DNA of 64,000 nucleotides from Anaerotruncus sp. (GTDB lineage Bacteria; Bacillota; Clostridia; Oscillospirales; Acutalibacteraceae): assembly GCA_022009795.1 (NCBI GenBank), contig CP091724.1, positions 1,658,501 through 1,722,500 on the forward strand. The letters are read 5' to 3'. The translations under genes were made by a program, and so were the position numbers. Positions 48,660-57,124 of this stretch are shown here, piece by piece. Positions within the stretch are counted from its first letter, which is position 1. Every line of letters starts with the position of its first letter. The notes under the pieces were generated by a model that was not told where the DNA came from, ran no database searches, and was given only the letters and a program-made list of their open reading frames with translations.

Positions 48660-48765
48660 CCGCGTCTAAACAAACTTCGTGCTTTTTGCAATTTGCTTTG
48701 CAAATCGCAAAAAGCACTGCGATTGTTTCTCTTTTCCCCAAAATGCCAAAGCATTTCGTGGGGGC
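48660..48765. repeat. Interspersed double-hairpin repeat, copy C
   Basis: The best-preserved copy. Hairpin 1 is a 62-nt inverted repeat: outer AAACAA/TTGTTT, middle GTGCTTTTTGC/GCAAAAAGCAC, inner ATTTGC-ttt-GCAAAT (48668-48728). Hairpin 2 is CCCCAAAATGC-caaa-GCATTTCGTGGGG (48736-48763). It abuts the leuA promoter. Confidence 0.7.
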
Positions 48766-48872
48766 ACGAATAAGAGATAAAGCGTGCGGAATTTATTTGC
48801 TTAATAAAAAAACAAAAGCGGCGCACGATGATGCACCGCCTGCTTGCGATATGCAATATATAATTGTATGAA

Positions 48873-49515
48873 TTAAATTTTTGGAATAGCCGTAGCCGTT
48901 TGCAATCGCCTTAACGGGAATGCCCTGCTTGCAAAGCGGGCAATCATGGCTGTTGTAAACCTCATAGCTCGGCACATCCTCCTCGGTGAAAATCGTGTTC
49001 ACCTCAAGGCCGCAAATTTCTTTCGTTGCGCTGAATGCTGCGGAAACGCCCACTGCCTCGCCGCCGTAGTAGCCTATGCTTTCAATTGCGCGTTCAACCG
49101 TTTTTCCGCTTGTGATGCAGGAAATCAGCACAAGCACCTTTTTGCCCTGAATCATTCTGATAAGGTTATCGCGGAAAATGATATTGCCTGTGGCGTCATA
49201 TTCCGGGCCTAAAACGCAAATATCGGAATCGGGATTCGGCACAAGCATGCTCGGCCTTGCAAGCTCGTGAGCCAAATATGCGCCGAGTGCCTGTGTTTCG
49301 TAAAGGCACAAAACAGAGTCCACATGAATATCGCGCTCAATGTAATACTGCGCCAAAAGCATGGCGGCATCAACGGAAACCTTGTGATTGTGCTTAATAT
49401 CCGATGTGCCCACATAGCAGTTTATGTGCGCGTTTGCGGTTATAAAATGCCCCATATTGGCATGGATGAAAACATCCTCATCCCTGTCGGAGGTGATTGT
49501 GATAATATTTTCCAT
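48873..49515 (-). CDS. PyrE-like phosphoribosyltransferase
   Basis: About 214 residues. 'VLCLYETQALGAYLAHELAR' and 'KKVLVLISCITSGKTVERAI' (PRPP-binding loop, with S-C-I-T-S-G-K-T in place of the usual D-D-x-x-T-T-G-x-S) mark a type I phosphoribosyltransferase close to orotate phosphoribosyltransferase. A Cys pair in 'NSHDCPLCKQGIPVKAIANG' near the end is unusual for PyrE and typical of an uncharacterised clostridial paralog. I end it at 48873 (GYGYSKI) by removing one A at the AAAAA run; without this it would run to 48793 through unrelated sequence. Confidence 0.75.
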
Positions 49516-49730
49516 AAAATCAATCCTTTTCGGTTTGTTTATTTTAGTTTACTATATAAATATTAACATTTCAACGGGTTTCATAATAAAAAAACAAGCC
49601 GCCTATTTGGTAATATTAAACAAATATATGAAAAATATGTGTTTTTTTGGCGCACCCCGGGGGCGCAGCGCCTTGCGCGGATTTGTTTTTCCGCTGTGTC
49701 TCACGCGGCCGAACACCGCGGCGGCAGGGC

Positions 49731-50060
49731 TTAATTTATGTAGTCACACCAAGCGGAATTAACCTTGTTTGCCGTTTTCAGGCAATATATCAGGCGGTTG
49801 TTTACCGCGCTTTTGGCGCTTTCTATGTGGCGGCTCACCGTGGGCTGTGAAAGGTGCAGCTTTTCGGCTATTTCCTTTTGGGTCAGCTTATCGCCGTATT
49901 TCATTTTAAGGCATTTTTGCTGCCGTGGGGTAAGCTCGTTTTTTATTATTTGCGGCAAAACGCTGCAAAGTGCCTGCCGCCCGGCTGCTTGGCCGTTCAT
50001 CTCGCCGCCGAAATTATCGGCGGGGCTTTTGTAATATTTTTCAATTAAGTCCGGCTTCAT
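49731..50060 (-). CDS. Sigma region 4-like HTH protein
   Basis: 109 residues. 'PQIIKNELTPRQQKCLKMKY' followed by 'TQKEIAEKLHLSQPTVSRHI' and 'ESAKSAVNNRL' is a complete sigma-70 region 4 / LuxR-like helix-turn-helix. No region 2, so it is not a full sigma factor. GGGAGG precedes the ATG at 50060. It overlaps the small gene upstream by 20 nt, and the pair is expressed from a promoter holding a LexA-type box. The remainder of 49516-49730 shows nothing recognisable. Confidence 0.75.
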   Translation of the reverse strand: MKPDLIEKYYKSPADNFGGEMNGQAAGRQALCSVLPQIIKNELTPRQQKCLKMKYGDKLTQKEIAEKLHLSQPTVSRHIESAKSAVNNRLIYCLKTANKVNSAWCDYIN

Positions 50061-50268
50061 TTTCGTCCTCCCTGTAATAATCGGCAAGCATAACGGCAAT
50101 GATTTTGCACTGGCTTGCCATATCATAATATGTTTTTATTTTTCTGCGCAGCAAATAAAGGTCTTCGCCCTTGTAAACACAAAGAAGCGGCCGCAAGCCT
50201 TTGATTTTTGCACAGAGCAAATCGTATTGATGTTCGTATTCACCTGCAAGTTCGTTAATTGAAATCAT
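50041..50268 (-). CDS. Small helical protein of the LexA-box operon
   Basis: 75 residues: MISINELAGEYEHQYDLLCA then 'KIKGLRPLLCVYKGEDLYLL' and 'RRKIKTYYDMASQCKIIAVM'. Predominantly helical; no family recognised. AGGAGG before the start. Overlap with the HTH gene suggests the two act together, perhaps as a regulator and its antagonist. Confidence 0.65.
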   Translation of the reverse strand: MISINELAGEYEHQYDLLCAKIKGLRPLLCVYKGEDLYLLRRKIKTYYDMASQCKIIAVMLADYYREDENEAGLN

Positions 50269-50335
50269 ATTTTTACCTCCTGTTTTTTTTGCTTAAAGCC
50301 GTAAAAATCGGGGCGGTTCGGCTTTTACTCTTTTT

Positions 50336-50364
50336 ATGATAGAGGAACATATGTTCGATGTCAA
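50336..50364 (-). promoter_or_regulatory. Promoter with LexA-type box in its spacer
   Basis: Minus strand TTGACA, 17-nt spacer, TATCAT. The spacer contains CGAACATATGTTC (50345-50357), which fits the Gram-positive SOS box GAAC-N4-GTTC exactly. LexA bound there would shut the promoter. Confidence 0.75.
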
Positions 50365-50647
50365 TAAAAATGCACTCATTCGACTTGTTCGGCGCAAAAA
50401 ACTCGAAGAACAGTCCTATTATTTACCCTATGGTGAAATTTTTTTGAAAATAAAAAGGGATAAAAAAGCCTGATTTGTGCTTGCGTGAAAAACATCGGCG
50501 GCTCACTCCGTAAAGAAAAATGCGGTTTAAGCTTTCCGGGCTTTGCCGTTTGCCTCATTTGCCGAGCGGCTGTTCTTTGCAAACTGCGCCCCAACGAGTG
50601 AATAACCATTCATTGGCAATGTTGTGTAAAAATTTTTATTTCCGCGC

Positions 50648-50676
50648 TTGACAAATTGTGCAATCTGGAGTATACT
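50648..50676 (+). promoter_or_regulatory. Strong promoter of the small RNA
   Basis: TTGACA, 17-nt spacer, TATACT. Confidence 0.8.
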
Positions 50677-50682
50677 TAGTTC

Positions 50683-50785
50683 ACCTTGAATGCGGAGCCG
50701 CAACCGCATCAAGTATCTTGTCCTCCTATAGTTTGTTATAGACAGAGAGGGGAAAGGCAGTGTGTTATACACTGCCTTTCTTCGT
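50683..50785 (+). ncRNA. Candidate structured small RNA
   Basis: About 100 nt bounded by a consensus promoter and a strong terminator (AAAGGCAGTGT-gttat-ACACTGCCTTT, then TTCGTTTT, 50753-50786). Two internal hairpins are visible: ATGCGG-agccgcaa-CCGCAT (50690-50709) and CTATA-gtttgt-TATAG (50727-50742), the latter nested between CCTC and GAGG. No open reading frame above a few codons follows the start site. It does not match tRNA, 6S, SRP, tmRNA or RNase P patterns that I know. The gap on both sides (50365-50647) has no gene. Confidence 0.65.
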
Positions 50786-50936
50786 TTTGCGGGCTTTTCG
50801 TTTATATAATCGGGCGATAAAGCCGCGGCTGTTTTAAAGGGCTTTGCCCACCTCGGCCAACTCCCGTTAAGCGCCGTCCCTATTTATTTTATGAATTTTT
50901 GCGTTTTGCGTTAATGCCGCAGAGATTTTTAGGCGG

Positions 50937-50981
50937 AAAAAGCACCGCGCATTTGCATTTTACGGCGTGCGCGGTGCTTTG
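50937..50981. terminator. Terminator after the DUF1624 gene
   Basis: AAAAGCACCGCGC pairs with GCGCGGTGCTTT around an 18-nt loop; T-runs on both sides. Confidence 0.7.
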
Positions 50982-51108
50982 CTTTTGTTGTATTAAATTG
51001 TGTTTGGAAACGGCGCTGCGCGATTTGGCTTTGCTGTGCCGCCTGCCGCCGTGTTTTCCGTATATTTGTTTCGGCTTTGCCGTCGAGGCGAGGCAAAAAA
51101 ATGATTTT

Positions 51109-51878
51109 TCACAGCGCAAGCAGCATTATAAAGCTGATGATATACATTATCGCATAAAGCGCGGGCTGGTGCAAAAAGGTAAATCAAAGGCTGTTTTTTG
51201 CCCGCTTTTTGCAGGAATTTGCAGCGGCTTTTTGTAAAGCGCTTCCGGAAATGCCCCCGCCTCGGCATATCTGCCTATGAACGAGCCGGTTAAAAACATA
51301 AAAAGCCACGGAAGCAGCGGAAAATAATCCGCCGAAAAGAAATCGTTGCCGAAAAATCCGAGCGGGCAAAGCAAATTGCTTTTATAAAGCGAATCGGGCA
51401 GCTTGATAAGGCCGAAAAGCAGGCTGCGCGCGCTTACGGAATAGGTTAAAATAAAAAGCAAAACGCAAATGAGCATACCTATTCCCGCAGGGCATTTTTT
51501 CAGAGGACGCTGCAAAAGCCCGCCGATTATCATGCAGCAGCCGAGGCAGGAAAGTATTCCGAAATAAATTTCCGCCCCCTCAATTCCGATTGCCGGCATT
51601 ATAACGGCGGTAACGATTGAAACCGCCGCGCCGCAGGCAAGCACGATGAAGCCGCGCTTAACCGTGTTGCGCGAAAGGTGCGAGCATATGCCGCTCGTAA
51701 TTATGAAAATGCCCCAAAAAAGCGGCTGAAAATAACACAAAAAATCAAAAATTCTGTATCCCCAATCAAGCTTCAGCACAAAGCCGATATCGTAAAACAT
51801 ATGGTGAAACACCATGCAGATAATCGCAAAGCCCCTAAGCTCATCAAGAAAATAAATTCTGCGAATCCCGTTTTTCAT
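51109..51878 (-). CDS. DUF1624 / heparan-alpha-glucosaminide acetyltransferase-like membrane protein
   Basis: About 256 residues, seven to eight membrane helices. 'IYFLDELRGFAIICMVFHHM' has the Asp-x-x-Arg-Gly and the conserved His of the acyltransferase superfamily; 'LWGIF/PLFWGIFIITSG' and 'YFPLLPWLFMFLTGSFIGRY' follow. Members move acyl groups from the cytoplasm onto outer-face glycans. One frame break near 51178 (T5 for T4); past it the end reads 'YLLHQPALYAIMYIISFIML', the family's last helix. Stands alone. Confidence 0.82.
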
Positions 51879-52053
51879 TCCGCAGCCTCCGAAAAAACTC
51901 TTAAAAATTTACTGATTTGCAATATTGTAACACATAAATGCTCATAATGCCACATTCAGATTATTGTATTCAAATTTAAAATGTGTTATAATGGCTTTAT
52001 ATCTATAGTATTTATAATATTTAAATTATATGTTTACGGAGATTTTTTTAATT

Positions 52054-52446
52054 ATGAAAGAAATTCAATTAAACGCCGAGGCCTCCGTTTCGCTTGAGGT
52101 AACGGATGATAACACTGCGGTTGCCGCCGGCAGCGGCTCGCTTCGCGTGCTCGGCACGCCGTTTATGATTGCGCTTATGGAAAAAGCCACCTGCAATGCG
52201 GTGCACGAATTCCTGGAATTCGGCGAAACCACCGTTGGCACCTGCATTTCCGTTTCCCACGATAAGGCAAGCGGAGTGGGCGAAATCGTAACGGCTTTTG
52301 CAAAAATCACCGCGGCAGAGGGCAGAAAAATCACCTTTTCCGTTTATGCCGAAAAACGAAAGCGGCGATGTTATCGGCAAAGGCGTTATAGAGCGCTTTG
52401 TTGTGAAAAAGTGAAAAGTTTTTTAAGCAAGGTTTACGGCGATTAA
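52054..52446 (+). CDS. Hotdog thioesterase, FlK-like
   Basis: About 130 residues. MKEIQLNAEASVSLEVTDDN, 'GTPFMIALMEKATCNAVHEF', 'TVGTCISVSHDKASGVGEIV', 'EGRKITFSVYAENESGDVIG' and 'VIERFVVKSEKFLSKVYGD'. The Glu and Thr of the 'MIALMEKAT' helix and the His of VSHDKAS are the catalytic positions of fluoroacetyl-CoA thioesterase-like enzymes; in most bacteria the natural acyl-CoA is unknown. Three frame breaks near 52352, 52411 and 52424. Start set at ATG 52054. Confidence 0.82.
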   Translation: MKEIQLNAEASVSLEVTDDNTAVAAGSGSLRVLGTPFMIALMEKATCNAVHEFLEFGETTVGTCISVSHDKASGVGEIVTAFAKITAAEGRKITFSVYAEKRKRRCYRQRRYRALCCEKVKSFLSKVYGD

Positions 52447-52467
52447 CCCCTAACTGGAGATTTGATT

Positions 52468-53658
52468 ATGAATTATAAAGCGGTTATATTTGATTTTGAC
52501 GGCACTGTTTGCCAAACGGGTGAGGGAATCCGAAAAAGCGCGGCGTATGCGCTTGAATCCATGGGCTTTCCCGTGCCGGAGGATGAAAACGAACTGAATT
52601 TCTTTATCGGCCCGCCGCTTCTTGTTACCTTTCAGGAAAGATACGGCGCCGATCCGCAAACGGCGGAGGAGCTTGTTAAAAAATACAGGGAGCGCTACAC
52701 TAATATAGGCGTTTACGAAAGCGAGCCTTACGACGGCATTGAGCAGCTTTTGCAGGCCCTTAAACAGGATGGCTTAAAAATAGGCATAGCATCGTCTAAG
52801 CCGAAAAAATATATCGAAACCCTGCTTGAAAGAGACGGCTTAATTAAATATTTTGACAGTGTTTGCGGCGTAAGCTTCACCGTGGATTGCGAATCAAAGG
52901 CCAATATAATCGGCCGCTGCATGAAAGAGCTTAATTCTCCGCCCGAGGAAACAATGATGGTGGGCGATAAAAGATACGATATAGAGGGCGCCAAGGCAAA
53001 CGGAATGCTTTCCGTGGGCGTGCTTTGGGGCTATGGCTCAAAGTTTGAATTTATTGAGGCGGGCGCGGATTTCATTGCGGAAAAAATCGCGGATGTGGAA
53101 TCGATTGCGCTCGGCTATTTTGAGCAAACAGAGGAATCAAACGGAATTTTCAACGGCCGAATTATCACCGTGCACGAAGATACTGTTAAGCTGGTGGACG
53201 GCACTCTTGCAAAGCGCGAAATCGTGGCGCACAACGGCGGCGTTGCGATAATCGGCTTAACTGAAAATAACGAAGTGCTTATGGTGCGCCAATTCCGCGC
53301 GCCTTACAAAGAAACCATTTATGAAATCCCCGCAGGCAAGCTTGAAAAGGGCGAGGATCCTTATGAAGCCGCCGTGCGCGAATTCGGCGAGGAATGCGGC
53401 TGCAAGGCCAAGGTGTTTAAATACATCGGCGAATTATATCCCACACCGGGATATTGCGGCGAAATCATCAGGCTTTATTATGCCGCCGATTTGGAATACG
53501 GCGAGCAGCATCTTGATGAGGACGAAAATTTGGATGTTTATAAAATCCCGCTTGAGGAGGCGTTTGAACGCTGTATGAGCGGCGAATTTAAGGATGCCAA
53601 AACGCAAATAGGAATAATGAAAATCAGGGAAATGATAAAAAATGGCAGCATATCTTGA
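52468..53658 (+). CDS. Fusion of a HAD phosphatase and a NUDIX ADP-ribose pyrophosphatase
   Basis: 396 residues, one unbroken frame. Residues 1-215: HAD hydrolase of the phosphoglycolate phosphatase type with DFDGT (nucleophile Asp), IASSKPKK, and GDKRYDIEGAK. Residues about 222-396: ADP-ribose pyrophosphatase with 'FNGRIITVHEDTVKLVDGTL', 'IYEIPAGKLEKGEDPYEAAV', REFGEECG completing the NUDIX box, and 'YPTPGYCGEIIRLYYAADLE'. The linker is only about 7 residues and no start codon precedes the NUDIX part. Overlaps the cysteine desulfurase start by 17 nt. A join of two genes by an indel cannot be fully excluded. Confidence 0.85.
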   Translation: MNYKAVIFDFDGTVCQTGEGIRKSAAYALESMGFPVPEDENELNFFIGPPLLVTFQERYGADPQTAEELVKKYRERYTNIGVYESEPYDGIEQLLQALKQDGLKIGIASSKPKKYIETLLERDGLIKYFDSVCGVSFTVDCESKANIIGRCMKELNSPPEETMMVGDKRYDIEGAKANGMLSVGVLWGYGSKFEFIEAGADFIAEKIADVESIALGYFEQTEESNGIFNGRIITVHEDTVKLVDGTLAKREIVAHNGGVAIIGLTENNEVLMVRQFRAPYKETIYEIPAGKLEKGEDPYEAAVREFGEECGCKAKVFKYIGELYPTPGYCGEIIRLYYAADLEYGEQHLDEDENLDVYKIPLEEAFERCMSGEFKDAKTQIGIMKIREMIKNGSIS

Positions 53659-54775
53659 TAACAGTGCCACCACAAAGCCGTGCCCGCAGGCGGTTGAGGC
53701 AATCAATCGCATGCTCACGCAAAATTTTGCAAATCCCTCCAGCCTGCACGGCCCCGGAATAGAGGCCGCAAAGGAAATAATTGCCGCAAGGCAGGCGCTT
53801 GCAAATGCGCTTTCCTGCGAAAAGGAAGAAATCTTTTTTACCAGCGGCGCAACGGAGGCAAATAACCTTGCGCTTTTCGGCGCTGCAGAGGCTGGCAGGC
53901 GCAGGGGAAACAGAATAGTTATCTCGGCAATAGAGCATGAAAGCGTGCTTCAGGCGGCGGATGAGCTTGAAAAGCAGGGCTTTGAGGTTGTTCGCCTTAT
54001 GCCGGATGAATTCGGCTGCATCAGTGCATCGGAAATCGCAAATGCGGTTAATGATAAAACCATTCTTGTTTCGATTATGTATATAAACAATGAAGTCGGC
54101 TCGATAATGCCGGTTGAAAAAATAAAAAAAATCGTGCAAATGAAAAATGCGCCTGCGCTTGTGCATATAGATTGCGTGCAGGCATTCGGAAAGGTGCCCG
54201 TTTGCCCCAAAAAGCTTGGGGCGGATCTGCTTTCCGTTACGGCGCACAAAATTCACGGCCCAAAGGGCTGCGGCGCGCTTTATATCAAAAAAAGGCGTTC
54301 GCATTGTGCCGCGCACCTTCGGCGGCGAGCAGGAAAAGAAAATCCGCCCCGGCACGGAGGCGGCTCCGCTTATCGCGGGCTTCGGCGCGGCGGTAAATGC
54401 CCTGCCTGATATTAAAAAGCAAAGTGCGGAAATTGCGGCTTTAAACGCCTATGCAAAAAGTAAGCTGCTGGAAATTCCGGGCATTAAATTCAACAGCGGC
54501 GAAAATGCGTCGCCTTATATTTTGAATGTGTATATTCCCACCTTTATGCGCAGTCAAACCGTTGTGCAGGAGCTTTCGGCGGAATACGGCGTTTATGTGA
54601 GCAACGGCTCGGCATGCGCCAAAGGGCAAAAAGCCATGTGCTTGCCGCAATGCACCTGCCCGATGAAACAGCCGATAAAAGCATTCGCATCAGCTTTTCA
54701 AGGGAAAGCACGGCGGCGGATTGCGATGAGCTTTGCGCGGCAATTAAAGATTTGGTAAATAAACACCCGAGGTAA
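53642..54775 (+). CDS. Cysteine desulfurase (IscS/NifS type)
   Basis: About 378 residues. Takes sulfur from cysteine as a persulfide. 'AAYLDNSATTKPCPQAVEAI', 'FTSGATEANNLALFG', 'IEHESVLQ', the PLP lysine in SVTAHKIHGPKG, 'PRTFGGEQEKKIRPGTEAAP' and the active Cys in SNGSACAKG. Frame breaks near 54290 (A6/7 run) and 54630. Followed 2 nt later by thiI, so it most likely feeds tRNA 4-thiouridine synthesis rather than a SUF cluster system. Confidence 0.92.
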
Positions 54776-54777
54776 AT

Positions 54778-55952
54778 ATGAAAGAAATTATACTTGTTAT
54801 AAAAACGGAGAATTAGTGCTTAAAGGGCTTAACAGAAGCTCTTTTGAAGATGTGCTTATTAAAAATATGCGCCGCCATCTGGAGGATTTGGGCGAATTTA
54901 AATTCACCAAAAGCCAATCCACCGTTATGGTTGAGGCGCCGGATGAGGACACGGATTTGGACGACGCCGCCGAAAGGCTTGAAAAGGTTTTCGGTATTGC
55001 GGCGCTTTCAAGAGCCGCCGTGTGCGAAAAGAATATGCAAAGCATAATCAAAACCGCGCGCGAATATTTGGAGGATGAGCTTTTGCTTGCCAAAACCTTT
55101 AAGGTGGAGGCTAAAAGAAGCGATAAGAAATTCCCTCTTAAATCGCCCGAAATTTGCCGCGAGCTCGGCGGGGCGCTGCTTAAAAGCTTTAATCATTTAA
55201 AGGTGGATGTGCATAATCCCGATGTTGTCGTAACCGTTGAGGTGCGCGATAATCATGCGTTTGTGCGCGGAAACAACATTAAGGGCGCAGGCGGTATGCC
55301 CACGGGCACAAGCGGCCGCGGCGCAATTCTTATCAGCGGCGGAATTGATTCGCCCGTTGCGGCCTATATGATGGCAAAAAGGGGCATTCAGCTTGTGGCA
55401 ATCCACTTTGCTTCCCCGCCTTACACAAGCGAGCTTGCCGAAATGAAGGTGCTTGATCTTTTGCGCAGGGTTGCGGCCTACAGCGGCACAATCACCACCT
55501 TTGTGGTGCCCTTCACCGAAATTCAGGAGGCTATCAGGGATTTCTGCCCGGAGGAATATTTCACCCTCGTTATGCGCCGCATAATGATGAAAATAAGCTG
55601 CGATATCGCAAAGCAGCAAAATTGCCTTGCACTTATCACGGGCGAAAGCCTCGGCCAGGTTGCAAGCCAAACAATTCACGCGCTCGGCTGCACGGATGCG
55701 GTTTCGGATTTGCCCGTGTTCCGCCCGTGTATCGGCATGGATAAGGATGAAATTATTGCAATTTCCAGAAAGATAGACACCTTTGACACTTCCATTCAGC
55801 CGTATGAGGATTGCTGCACGGTGTTTACTCCTAAGCATCCGCGCACCCGCCCGAAGCCGCAGGATGTTGAGTCCGCAGAGGCTAAAATAGACGGGCTTGA
55901 GGAAATGATAAAAAGAGCGGAGGTCGGCGCGCGTAAGCTGTTTATCAAATAA
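54778..55952 (+). CDS. thiI: tRNA 4-thiouridine synthase ThiI
   Basis: About 391 residues. Adenylates U8 of tRNA and inserts sulfur. N-terminal ferredoxin-like and THUMP domains ('GELVLKGLNRSSFEDVLIKN', 'FKVEAKRSDKKFPLKSPEIC'), PP-loop SGGIDSPVAAYM, 'ITGESLGQVASQTIHAL', 'CTVFTPKHPRTRPK'. No rhodanese domain, the normal Firmicutes form, which takes sulfur from the adjacent desulfurase. One frame break at about 54810 (A5 for A6) removes the original start from the long frame. Confidence 0.93.
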
Positions 55953-55969
55953 TCCGCGCCGCTGTGGCT

Positions 55970-57101
55970 ATGAGCGAAAACAATAACAATCAAAACGAAA
56001 AAAATAAAACCGATATTGATGAGCTTTTGCGCGATTTCGGAAGGCAAAAGGATGCTCACCGCGAAAGCTTCGGCGAAATAGAGCCGCCGAAGCGCAGTAA
56101 AAAGGCAGGGTGGCAATTCTGATTTTCAAAGCACCGAAGCATCGCCGGGCACGCAAAAAAAGCGCGATAAAGCAAAGCAAAAAAGCGCGCGAAAAAAATC
56201 GCCAAAGGATTTTAAAACCGCGGCAAGGGCTTTTTTTGCAGGGCTTGCGGCTCGGCTTAAATCACTCGGCAAAAAGGCCAAAATCGTAATCTGCGCCTGC
56301 ATTGCCGCCGTGCTTGCCGTTGCAATCGCCGTCACGGCGGTTTCGGCTTCCAAAACGGCATATTTGCGCCAATATAAAAAGGAATATCCCGATGTGGATT
56401 TCCCCGCGGGTATTCGCGAATCGTTTTGCGAGCAGTATGCGGGGCAAAGCTCCACCGTGGGCAAAATCGCAATAGCGGGCTGCGAATATTCGGGCTGGAT
56501 TTTAAGCACAAAAAGCATCGGTAATGCTGCGCTCGATAAAAATAACTCTGCCGAGGAGCCGGATTGGATAACAACGGTTTATCTGCCGCAGTCGGCAAAT
56601 ATCGAAAAGGCATTTTCAAGCTCGGAATCCTATATAAAAACCGACCAAGGCGTGGTGTATTCCACTCTTTTTAATGATTACAACTATAATATAATCGGCG
56701 CGTTTTATGTTAACACAAACGCTAAGGACGACGGCGGCTATGTTTTTCCCTATAACACCGCGAAAAAAATGACGGGTTCGTCTTTTTCTCAGTTTTCGGA
56801 TGAACTTTCGCACCGCTTTCTTTACAATTCCGATTATAAACTCAAATATAATAAAGATAAGCTTATTATGCTTGTGGGCAGCTCAAGCGTTTATCCCGAT
56901 TTCAAGTTTGTTGCCGTGGGGGTATTAAACGGCAAGGCTCAGGTAAACGCAAAGGCAAACGATCAAATCCAGTATCCGCAGGCGTGGTATGATAAAAACA
57001 ATCAATCAAATCCTTACAGATTTTCAATCGGCTGGTATCCCACGGTTTATTCCGATTCTTCGGAAAAGGAAACCGCCGTGCTTTCTGCAAGGGACTATTG
57101 A
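55970..57101 (+). CDS. Membrane protein with a degenerate class B sortase-like domain
   Basis: About 377 residues. A charged cytoplasmic N-terminus ('TDIDELLRDFGRQKDAHRES', Lys-rich), one membrane helix (IVICACIAAVLAVAIAVTAV) and an extracellular domain. Its order of elements follows class B sortases: 'AIAGCEYSGWILSTKSIG', 'YSTLFNDYNYNIIGAFYVN', 'FSQFSDELSHRFLYNSDYKL', 'DKLIMLVGSSSVYPDFKFVAVGVL'. The last block aligns with the sortase stretch that normally carries Thr-Cys and Arg; here both are missing (GSSS and KFVAVGV), and no His is in the expected loop. So it is probably a non-catalytic sortase fold. One frame break near 56110. Follows thiI by 17 nt. Confidence 0.5.
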
Positions 57102-57124
57102 TAATTAACAGGGAGGAAAAATTT

